From: DUOJ01 sp041676265 | Lineage (GTDB): Bacteria; Spirochaetota; Spirochaetia; Sphaerochaetales; Sphaerochaetaceae | Reading direction: 5' to 3' | Assembly (NCBI GenBank): GCA_041676265.1 | Contig: JBAYSE010000042.1 | Location: forward strand, 1-12,618 | DNA length: 12,618 nucleotides | In this document: piece by piece, positions 1-5,934 of the stretch | How the letters are laid out: each line of letters opens with the position of its first letter | Numbering within the stretch: position 1 is the first letter of the stretch | Program-made: the position numbers and the translations under genes | The notes under the pieces: model-generated | Seen by the model: only the letters and a program-made list of their open reading frames with translations | What the model was told of the DNA's origin: nothing | The model's database searches: none

Positions 1-491
1 AACATCTCAAGGCGGACCCTTAAGCGCTCAGGGTCAAGGATATCGGCGGCTCTGATGCCCACCCGGGCGGCCTTATCGCTGTAACAGGGCCCGACACCCC
101 GCTTGGTAGTCCCCACGGCCCAGCCACTCTTCTTACTCGCTTCCTCTGCTCCATCCAAGAGACAGTGGAAAGGGAGGATTAGGTGGGCGCGGCGGTCAAT
201 AAAGAGGTTCTCGCCAGCTACCCCAGCTTTGGCTATAGAGGCCAATTCACTCTCCATAGTATCGAAATTGACCACAGTTCCGGCCCCAATTAAACAGATA
301 GTTGCCGGATTAAAGATACCTGACGGAATCATGTGGAGGGCGAATTTCCCCTTCTCGTTAATAACCGTGTGGCCGGCGTTATCGCCACCTTGGTAGCGAA
401 TCACAATCTGGGCTTTTTGGGCTAAATAGTCGACGATTCTCCCTTTGCCCTCATCGCCCCATTGGGCGCCAACAATAGCACTAACACTCAT
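1..491 (-). CDS. purA: Adenylosuccinate synthetase, N-terminal part (runs off left edge)
   Basis: PurA is the cytosolic GTP-dependent enzyme that joins IMP and aspartate to give adenylosuccinate, the first committed step from IMP to AMP. The first 163 residues are visible and the 3' end lies beyond position 1. The N-terminus carries the signature loop GAQWGDEGKG (residues 8-17, catalytic Asp13), then QGGDNAGHT (34-42, with the catalytic-type His41). Further on are HMIPSGI and GTTKRGVGPCYSDKAAR (roughly 127-143), which bind IMP in the family. The second block, with Lys after GTT, looks closer to the eukaryotic style than to E. coli GTTGRG. The ATG at 489-491 is fixed by a good Shine-Dalgarno (AAGGAG at 499-504, 7 nt upstream), which lies inside the upstream gene. 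It overlaps that gene's end by 11 bp, so the two are probably translationally coupled. Identification is secure; only the fragment limits it. Confidence 0.96.
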   Translation of the reverse strand, partial: MSVSAIVGAQWGDEGKGRIVDYLAQKAQIVIRYQGGDNAGHTVINEKGKFALHMIPSGIFNPATICLIGAGTVVNFDTMESELASIAKAGVAGENLFIDRRAHLILPFHCLLDGAEEASKKSGWAVGTTKRGVGPCYSDKAARVGIRAADILDPERLRVRLEM

Positions 492-1017
492 AGTCAATCT
501 CCTTTTTGCCACACATCTTAAGGTGTTCATCAATATCTATGGCATCCCATGGATATTTTATCCATAGGTCTTCAATTTCTTCAGCGGCAAAGTAGAACTT
601 AATTCCGGCAGGGAATTGAGACCCCTTGGCCTTTCTCTTATTTTGGAGGACTGCGACTGCAATCTCCTTAGGGGTGTGTTGCAGTAATTCTTCTATGCAG
701 TAACTCAAAGTGACCCGGGTATCGTCGACTTCATCGATAAGGAGAATACGCTTACCACTGAGCTGCTGACCCGCCTCATCGATCCATTGAATTTTTTTGG
801 GGTAGTCAAAATGTTGCTGGTCGACCCCATAATAAGAGATTCCTACTGTGAATATTGGACGGTTTATATAGGTTTTCATGATACGGGCCGGGATAAAACC
901 GCCTGAACCAATCGCCACGATTACATCGGGTTCATAGCCGGATGAGACTATTTGGTTACTGAGCGATTTCACCAGCTTGTGAATCGTGTTGTACCCTACA
1001 TAGTACTCATTGGGCAT
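481..1017 (-). CDS. Purine-type phosphoribosyltransferase (yeast Hpt1-like, second PRTase)
   Basis: A 178-residue type I phosphoribosyltransferase. The PRPP-binding motif is LLIDEVDDTRVTL (92-104), preceded by a beta-strand/loop IVAIGSGGFIPAR (33-45, PPi loop region). The DDTR form of the PRPP loop and the C-terminal YPWDAIDIDEH (155-165) resemble the fungal Hpt1/Xpt1 and COG2236 group of hypoxanthine, guanine or xanthine transferases. It is quite unlike the classical bacterial Hpt encoded immediately upstream. It starts 2 bp after the hpt stop and has a GAGGAG Shine-Dalgarno about 6 nt before its ATG. It overlaps purA by 11 bp. The setting between hpt and purA supports a purine base as substrate, perhaps xanthine or guanine to complement Hpt. 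That preference is inference, and the motif alone does not settle it. Confidence 0.85.
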   Translation of the reverse strand: MPNEYYVGYNTIHKLVKSLSNQIVSSGYEPDVIVAIGSGGFIPARIMKTYINRPIFTVGISYYGVDQQHFDYPKKIQWIDEAGQQLSGKRILLIDEVDDTRVTLSYCIEELLQHTPKEIAVAVLQNKRKAKGSQFPAGIKFYFAAEEIEDLWIKYPWDAIDIDEHLKMCGKKEIDYEC

Positions 1018-1019
1018 AT

Positions 1020-1583
1020 TTACTCCTCAACGGGGACCATTTCGGCAATGTAGGGGAGAGTGCGGTAGCGCTCGGCATAATCGAGGCCATAGCCCACCAC
1101 CCATACATCGGGAATTTGAAACCCCCAATAGTCTAATTTAACGTCGATTTTGCGACGTTCCGGTTTATCGAGTAAAACGGCGGTCTTTAGGGAAGCGGGA
1201 TTACGTGCCGCAAAATTTCTACAAAGGTAGTCGAGGGTAAACCCGCTATCTAAGATATCCTCTACTATCATCACATCCCGGTTCTCTATATTCTCCCGTG
1301 CATCCATAATCAAGCGGACATTTCCGGTAATCTCCGAAGAGTCGGCATAACTGGAGAGGGAGATAAAATCTATAATGTGGGGCACTGTTAGGCGTCGGCA
1401 TAAATCGGCTAGGAAGATAAAAGAGCCCTTTAAGACACCCACTAAAATCAGGGGTGTTTTAAGGTCCTTGTAGGCTTCATTTATTTGACGGGCCAACTCA
1501 TCAACACGGCGTTGAATGGTATCGGCATCAATTAAAACCCTGACTAAATCTTTGGTAAGTGGGGGGATTGCAATCGGAGTCAT
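1020..1583 (-). CDS. hpt: Hypoxanthine(-guanine) phosphoribosyltransferase
   Basis: A 187-residue cytosolic salvage enzyme that transfers ribose-5-phosphate from PRPP to hypoxanthine or guanine, giving IMP or GMP. All family marks are present in order: LKGS (51-54, PPi loop), the mobile-loop SSY (77-79), the PRPP motif VEDILDSGFTL (107-117), LLDKPERR with the purine-contacting Lys (137-144), and the C-terminal base-binding segment IPDVWVVGYGLDYAERYR (157-174). Length is normal for the family. The ATG at 1581-1583 follows a strong Shine-Dalgarno (AAGGAGAG). The gene sits 45 bp downstream of sulP and 2 bp upstream of a second PRTase. I see no terminator or convincing promoter in the 45 bp gap, so readthrough from sulP is possible. 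Confidence 0.97.
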   Translation of the reverse strand: MTPIAIPPLTKDLVRVLIDADTIQRRVDELARQINEAYKDLKTPLILVGVLKGSFIFLADLCRRLTVPHIIDFISLSSYADSSEITGNVRLIMDARENIENRDVMIVEDILDSGFTLDYLCRNFAARNPASLKTAVLLDKPERRKIDVKLDYWGFQIPDVWVVGYGLDYAERYRTLPYIAEMVPVEE

Positions 1584-1628
1584 TTCACTCTCCTTTTATC
1601 TACACTCTCTACTTCTATGGCATAGCAA

Positions 1629-3254
1629 TTATAGGTTAAAGGTGTCAAGGGGAATCGAATCAATGGCCTCCACAGCGTTGGCATAAATGGGGACATCGGT
1701 GAATCCCGATCGCTGGAACTGGTGGGCTACCTGTGATTGGAGGCCGCAGAAAATAACCGTTATACCCCTATTTTTTAAGCGTTCAAAGAGGTTTTCAAGG
1801 GCCAGCATAGCACTATGGTCAATACTGGGAACCCCGCGTAACGAGAGGATAATCCTTGACGAACCTTCAATATTTTCGACTGTCTTCACGAAACTGTCTC
1901 TGGAGCCAAAAAAGAGTTGACCTGTTACATAGACAAGCCTAGTGTCGGTTAACTCCTGGGTAAGGTTTCTTCCCAATTCGTGGCGGCTGTCAATATTGGC
2001 AACGGTTATCTCGAGAGAGGCACTACGCAAGACAAACAACACCATTGCCAGGGCCACCCCAATGACCACTGCAACGGTTAAGTTAAAAACAACAGTGGCC
2101 AAGATTGTCACTAAAAATTGGGCAATTGAAGTCTTGTAGCGCTTATGTAGAGAGCGCTTGATACTCTTCCAATCGTTCATCCGCCAAGCGGTCACCATCA
2201 ACACTCCGGCCAGTGCCGCTAAAGGGATGTGGGCAATGAGAGACCCCAACAGGATGATGGCAGCTAAGAGGACGATGGAGTGGAAAACTGAGACCAGCCG
2301 CGTCTTCCCACCTGTTTTAATAGCGACGATTGAGCGGGCGACCGCCGCACAACCGGCCACTCCTCCCAAAAAGGGGAAGATGATGTTACCCACACCTTGG
2401 GCCAATAGTTCGCGTTCACCATTCATTTGCTCCCCATTGAGTTTACTTCCTGCGGCACCGCAGAGGAGGCTGGTTATCATGGCAAGCAAGGCTAAGCCAA
2501 TGGCCGGCATTATAAATGTCTTAATATTGGCCCAATGGAGCATGGAGAAGGTGAGATGGTGGGGAAGGAGTAAAGTCCTTTTAATCTGGCCCACTTCACT
2601 TACATTAAAAGGGAGAATTATGTTGAGGATTAACGCAATGATAATACCGGCTAAGGAGCCGGGGAGGGTACGGGCCCAGCTTTTAGGCCAAAAAATCATT
2701 ATGAGGACGACTAAAAGGCCAAAGAAGAGGGGCTGCCACCGGATGGCAAAACCGTTGGCAAAGTAGTAGGAGATTTTTTCCCACATGGTAATCCCTTGAG
2801 AAGAGGCCCCAAAGAAGTTGTCTAACTGCCCAAAGGCGATGTGCAAAGCGATGCCCGAAGTAAACCCCGTAATTACCGGTGAGGGGATAATTGAGACAAC
2901 CCGACTGGCTTTGAAAAGAGAGGCAATTATTAAGATTATTCCCGAGAGGAACCCGGTTAGGAGGACCCCTTCTACCCCAAATCTGGAGGCGATCGGAAAA
3001 AGGACGGCCACCATCGCCCCGGAAGGGCCACTAATAGAGAAAGAAGAGCCCCCCAAAAGACCAATGACAAAACCGGCAATAATTGCGGTTATAAGGCCGG
3101 CGGCCCCTTCTAAACCACTGGCAATGGCAAAGGCCAGTGAGAGGGGGAGGGCGACGGCCGCAACATTGAGGGAGGCTAGAAAATCTTTAACGACCCCTTT
3201 AGCCGAGTAGCCGTGAAACTCCCGCTTTAAATCTGCAATGTACTGTGCAATCAT
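1629..3254 (-). CDS. SulP family inorganic anion transporter with C-terminal STAS domain
   Basis: A 541-residue inner-membrane transporter of the SulP (SLC26) family; members move sulfate, bicarbonate or other anions, usually with H+ or Na+. Many hydrophobic segments lie between about residues 27 and 410. They include the family region ISGPSGAM (74-81) in TM3 and a conserved NGERELLAQGVGN (278-290) followed by FPFLGGVAGCAAVARS (293-308). A cytoplasmic STAS domain follows at about 437-535 (SLRGVPSIDHSAMLALENLF, 471-490, then GITVIFCGL). Length is typical, on the short side because the STAS domain is compact. The ATG at 3252-3254 has only a weak AGGA about 9-12 nt upstream. The substrate cannot be told from sequence, and no carbonic anhydrase or sulfate-assimilation gene is adjacent. 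It is the first gene of the leftward cluster leading to hpt. Confidence 0.93.
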   Translation of the reverse strand: MIAQYIADLKREFHGYSAKGVVKDFLASLNVAAVALPLSLAFAIASGLEGAAGLITAIIAGFVIGLLGGSSFSISGPSGAMVAVLFPIASRFGVEGVLLTGFLSGIILIIASLFKASRVVSIIPSPVITGFTSGIALHIAFGQLDNFFGASSQGITMWEKISYYFANGFAIRWQPLFFGLLVVLIMIFWPKSWARTLPGSLAGIIIALILNIILPFNVSEVGQIKRTLLLPHHLTFSMLHWANIKTFIMPAIGLALLAMITSLLCGAAGSKLNGEQMNGERELLAQGVGNIIFPFLGGVAGCAAVARSIVAIKTGGKTRLVSVFHSIVLLAAIILLGSLIAHIPLAALAGVLMVTAWRMNDWKSIKRSLHKRYKTSIAQFLVTILATVVFNLTVAVVIGVALAMVLFVLRSASLEITVANIDSRHELGRNLTQELTDTRLVYVTGQLFFGSRDSFVKTVENIEGSSRIILSLRGVPSIDHSAMLALENLFERLKNRGITVIFCGLQSQVAHQFQRSGFTDVPIYANAVEAIDSIPLDTFNL

Positions 3255-3289
3255 AAAGAGATATCCTATAAAATTTAGTGCTTATCTTG

Positions 3290-3318
3290 TGTATACCATT
3301 TGCCAATTTTAAAAGCAA
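3290..3318 (-). promoter_or_regulatory. Possible sigma70-type promoter for sulP
   Basis: Reading leftward, TTGCTT (3313-3318) and TATACA (3290-3295) are separated by 17 bp, about 35 bp before the sulP ATG. The match is moderate: three of six bases at -35 and four of six at -10. An alternative -35, TTGTGT, lies just upstream. It stands back to back with the stronger rightward promoter at 3328-3356, with only 9 bp between the two -35 boxes. Confidence 0.35.
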
Positions 3319-3327
3319 TAGAGTTTA

Positions 3328-3356
3328 TTGACACAAGAATTAGGGGCCGTTATACT
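3328..3356 (+). promoter_or_regulatory. Near-consensus sigma70 promoter for the flavin reductase/E1 operon
   Basis: TTGACA (3328-3333, exact consensus) and TATACT (3351-3356, five of six) are separated by the ideal 17 bp. Transcription should start near 3363, leaving an untranslated leader of about 85 nt before the ATG at 3448. This is the best promoter match in the window, so the downstream operon is probably well expressed unless the leader regulates it. Confidence 0.75.
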
Positions 3357-3369
3357 TCAAATCCGGTTA

Positions 3370-3418
3370 CGTCTAGGCTTTCTTCCATGCTAGCCCCCTA
3401 GGGCAGTAGAGTCAGACG
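3370..3418 (+). promoter_or_regulatory. Potential stem-loop in the 5' leader of the flavin reductase/E1 operon
   Basis: Within the predicted leader, CGTCT (3370-3374) can pair with AGACG (3414-3418), and CTAGG (3373-3377, sharing two bases with that arm) can pair with CCTAG (3397-3401). The palindrome GCTAGC (3389-3394) lies inside. The arms are short and the pairings partly compete. It is a possible folded leader, not a recognised riboswitch, and no T-run follows to make it a terminator. Confidence 0.25.
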
Positions 3419-3447
3419 ACAATTCTCTATAAAGCAGGGAGAGAGGT

Positions 3448-3951
3448 ATGTTTACAGAAGTAGATATCGAGACTTTGGAATTAAACCCTTTTACCACCAT
3501 CTCACAAGAGGGGTTTCTCATCACAGCAGGAACTACAGATAAATGGAACACCATGACGGCTAGTTGGGGGTTTATGGGTTTTATTTGGAAAAAACCGACC
3601 TTTGGTATAGTTGTCCGCAATACCCGTTACACCTACCAATTCCTGCAAGAAGGGAACTATTTCACAGTTTCCTTCTTCCCGGCGACTTTTGAAGAGACTT
3701 TGCAGTTTTGTGGCTCTAATACGGGGCGTGATACCGATAAAATTAAAGCCACCGGTCTTAAACCGGTGAGCCTGGAACCTTTTATTACCTACGAGCAGGC
3801 CAATACGGTATTTTGTTGCCAAAAAGCCTCGCAGACCCCTGTAGACCCCACCGGGTTTGTAGACTCGCGCATTGCTGAGAATTACAAAGAAGGGGATTAC
3901 CACACCCTTTTCTTAGGGTTCATTGACCGGGTATTAATTAGGGAGTCCTAA
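3448..3951 (+). CDS. Flavin reductase-like FMN-binding protein
   Basis: A 167-residue protein of the flavin reductase / DIM6-NTAB (COG1853) family, a split-barrel FMN-binding fold that uses NAD(P)H to reduce flavin or carries FMN as a cofactor. Seen: NTMTASWGFMG (34-44), the FMN-phosphate-contacting type segment VRNTRYTYQFL (56-66), YFTVSFF (71-77), and FCGSNTGRDTDKI (87-99), which is highly typical of this subfamily. The ATG at 3448 follows a GGGAGAGAGG ribosome site, and the gene starts about 85 nt after a strong promoter. It is one base upstream of the E1-alpha start, so the three genes are probably one transcript. A partner for the reductase is not evident. A link with the 2-oxo acid dehydrogenase is suggested only by position. 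Confidence 0.88.
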   Translation: MFTEVDIETLELNPFTTISQEGFLITAGTTDKWNTMTASWGFMGFIWKKPTFGIVVRNTRYTYQFLQEGNYFTVSFFPATFEETLQFCGSNTGRDTDKIKATGLKPVSLEPFITYEQANTVFCCQKASQTPVDPTGFVDSRIAENYKEGDYHTLFLGFIDRVLIRES

Positions 3952-3952
3952 G

Positions 3953-4930
3953 ATGGTACTGACTCCAGAGTGCTCCGTAGAACTCCTCACTCTAATGGTC
4001 CGCTCCCGTCTCTTTGAAGAGAAGATTGAGGAGTTAACCAATACTAAGCTCATCCACGGGACGACCCACCTAGCCATAGGACAAGAAGCGGTCCATGGCG
4101 GCGTCTCGCCGGCTTTAGAGAAAGAAGACTGGATTGTTACCACCCATCGTTGTCATGGCCATGCGCTTGCCAAAGGGAGCCCCCCGGAAAATCTATTGGC
4201 CGAATTCTTTGGTCTACGCCAAGGAGTCGCTAAAGGGCTAGGCGGCTCAATGCATCTAATCGATTTAGAGCAGCACAACGCCGGCTCTTCAGCCGTAGTC
4301 GGCAGTAGTGTCGCCCTAGCAGCAGGGATTGCCCTTCAACTGAAAAGGATGAACTCTACCTCAATTGTCGTAGCTTTCTTTGGCGACGGAGCCAGTAGCC
4401 GGGGGATAGTTCACGAAACGATGAACATGGCCTCAATTTGGGGCCTTCCACTCCTTTTTCTGTGTGAACACAACTACTATGGCATGTCTAGCAAAGCCCA
4501 AGATATGGTCTCAGTCGATTCTCTATCGACCCGTGGGGTTGCCTACTCGATTGAGAGTTGTACGGTGGATGGTAACGATTTAGAGGCTGTCTGGGCAGCT
4601 GTAAAGCAAGCTTCCACTTTTATAAGGCAAACCGGGCGCCCTTACCTCCTTGAGGCACAAACCTATCGCCTAGCAGGTCACTCTAAAAATGATAACTGTC
4701 ACTATCGTAGTCGTGAAGAAGAAGAGGAGTGGCGAAAAAGAGATCCAATTGATCTTTTTAAAGAGCGCCTCTTTGAGCGCCACGTTTTAGATGTTGAAAG
4801 TTACCACCAAATAGTCTCAGCAGAGAGAGAAAATCTAGACTCTATTGTTAGGCGCCTCATAAAAGAGAGTGATACTCTCTCCCTAGATGAAGCCTTTGGG
4901 TATGTTTATGCCCAAGAGGAGCTGTTATGA
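3953..4930 (+). CDS. pdhA: 2-oxo acid dehydrogenase E1 component, alpha subunit (pyruvate or acetoin type)
   Basis: A 325-residue thiamine-diphosphate-dependent E1 alpha subunit. With the beta subunit it decarboxylates a 2-oxo acid (or cleaves acetoin) and passes the acyl group to lipoyl-E2. Evidence in order: HLAIGQEAVHGG (39-50), THRCHGHALAKG (64-75, the usual YRGH/HRGH site), GLGGSMHL (95-102), the ThDP motif starting GDGASSRG (144-151) and ending in CEHNYYGMS (171-179), and GHSKNDNCHYRSREEE (242-257, the phosphorylation-loop-like region). The ThDP motif departs from the common GDGA(A/T)NEG...ENN by SRG and EHN, though the Mg-binding Asp and Asn positions remain. Length is normal. It starts 1 bp after the flavin reductase stop and overlaps the beta gene by 4 bp (ATGA). 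Pyruvate versus acetoin cannot be decided here. Confidence 0.9.
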   Translation: MVLTPECSVELLTLMVRSRLFEEKIEELTNTKLIHGTTHLAIGQEAVHGGVSPALEKEDWIVTTHRCHGHALAKGSPPENLLAEFFGLRQGVAKGLGGSMHLIDLEQHNAGSSAVVGSSVALAAGIALQLKRMNSTSIVVAFFGDGASSRGIVHETMNMASIWGLPLLFLCEHNYYGMSSKAQDMVSVDSLSTRGVAYSIESCTVDGNDLEAVWAAVKQASTFIRQTGRPYLLEAQTYRLAGHSKNDNCHYRSREEEEEWRKRDPIDLFKERLFERHVLDVESYHQIVSAERENLDSIVRRLIKESDTLSLDEAFGYVYAQEELL

Positions 4931-5934
4931 GGGTATTGAGCTATCGTGAAGCCATTCGAGAGGCTCTTTATGAGGAGTTGGCCAGGGACCAAAATGTTGT
5001 TTTGCTAGGGCAGGATATTGGCCGTTATGGAGGCTGTTTTAAGGTCACCAGTGGCCTTTTAGAGGCCTTCGGTCCCCACCAGGTAATTGAAAGCCCCGTC
5101 TCTGAAGAGGCTTTGGTCGCCGTAGGGGTAGGCTCTGCCATGGTGGGCATGCGCCCTGTAGTTGAAGTTATGTATGGAGATTTCTCCACTTTAGCCAGTG
5201 ACCCTCTTATAAACCATGCGGCAAAACTCCACTTCATGTCGGGAGGGGCGCTAAAGGTTCCTTTAGTTTACCGCACTCCGATGGGGGGTGGTACAGGGGC
5301 CGCGGCTCAGCACACCCAAAACTTGGAGAGCCTCTTTACCAATATACCGGGACTGAAAATAGTCTGGCCGGCTACCCCCAAAGATGCTAAAGGACTCCTG
5401 AAGAGCGCCATCAGGGACCCTAATCCGGTTATCTTTCTTGAACATAAGGGGTATGACCTCGAGGGAGAGGTGCCGCAAGAGGAGTACGTGACTCCTTTGG
5501 GAGTCGCCGAGGTCAAAAAAGAGGGACACGATATCTCAGTTATCAGTTATGGCCACGCGGTTTTTACCGCCCTGGAAGCTGCCGACCTTTTGGAAAAAGA
5601 GGGCATAAGTGTAGAGGTCGTTGACCTGCGCTCCTTAAAACCGCTGGACACCCCGGCACTCCGCGCCTCTGTTAAGAAAACAGGGCGGGCTCTGGTTTTG
5701 CATGAAGCGCCCCTGTTTGGAGGTTTTGGCGGTGAAATAGTGGCGCAGATTGTCGAGGATGCAGAGATCTTCTCGCACTTAAAAGGGCGCATTAGACGCC
5801 TCGGAGGTTTGGAGATGCCTACCCCTTTTAATAAAGAGTTAGAGAGTTCAATGGTCCCTAGTGTTGCTAAGGTTGCTCAAACCCTCCGCTCAGCCGTGAA
5901 GGAAAGCTCTTATACCGGTAAAGACCATCGCTAA
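4927..5934 (+). CDS. pdhB: 2-oxo acid dehydrogenase E1 component, beta subunit
   Basis: A 335-residue partner of the preceding alpha subunit; the active sites form between the two. It begins with the expected LSYREAIREAL (4-14), has LLGQDIGRYGG (26-36), the catalytic-type Glu in ESPVSEEAL (55-63, Glu60), and RPVVEVMYGDF (76-86). GGGTGAAAQHTQNLE follows (120-134, His129 in the QHSQSLE-like motif). The C-terminal transketolase domain contains DLRSLKPLD (about residues 233-241). The last roughly ten residues extend past the normal end of the family, and the gene's final 45 bp overlap the 3' end of purH on the other strand. No E2 (lipoyl acyltransferase) or E3 (dihydrolipoyl dehydrogenase) gene follows; those must be elsewhere in the genome. 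Confidence 0.92.
   Translation: MRVLSYREAIREALYEELARDQNVVLLGQDIGRYGGCFKVTSGLLEAFGPHQVIESPVSEEALVAVGVGSAMVGMRPVVEVMYGDFSTLASDPLINHAAKLHFMSGGALKVPLVYRTPMGGGTGAAAQHTQNLESLFTNIPGLKIVWPATPKDAKGLLKSAIRDPNPVIFLEHKGYDLEGEVPQEEYVTPLGVAEVKKEGHDISVISYGHAVFTALEAADLLEKEGISVEVVDLRSLKPLDTPALRASVKKTGRALVLHEAPLFGGFGGEIVAQIVEDAEIFSHLKGRIRRLGGLEMPTPFNKELESSMVPSVAKVAQTLRSAVKESSYTGKDHR

Noticed and set aside
103..396. Open frame of 97 codons on the plus strand
   Set aside because: It is the antisense shadow of purA, whose conserved motifs run through the same interval on the minus strand.
2158..2766. Open frame of 202 codons on the plus strand inside sulP
   Set aside because: It is antisense to transmembrane segments of SulP, has no recognisable motif or ribosome site, and its Met/Ala/Pro/Lys-rich composition is typical of a shadow frame.
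3357..3447. A known riboswitch (for example FMN or TPP) in the leader before the flavin reductase/E1 genes
   Set aside because: About 85 nt is too short for the FMN class, and I could not find the conserved core sequences of either class; only short, partly competing stems are present.
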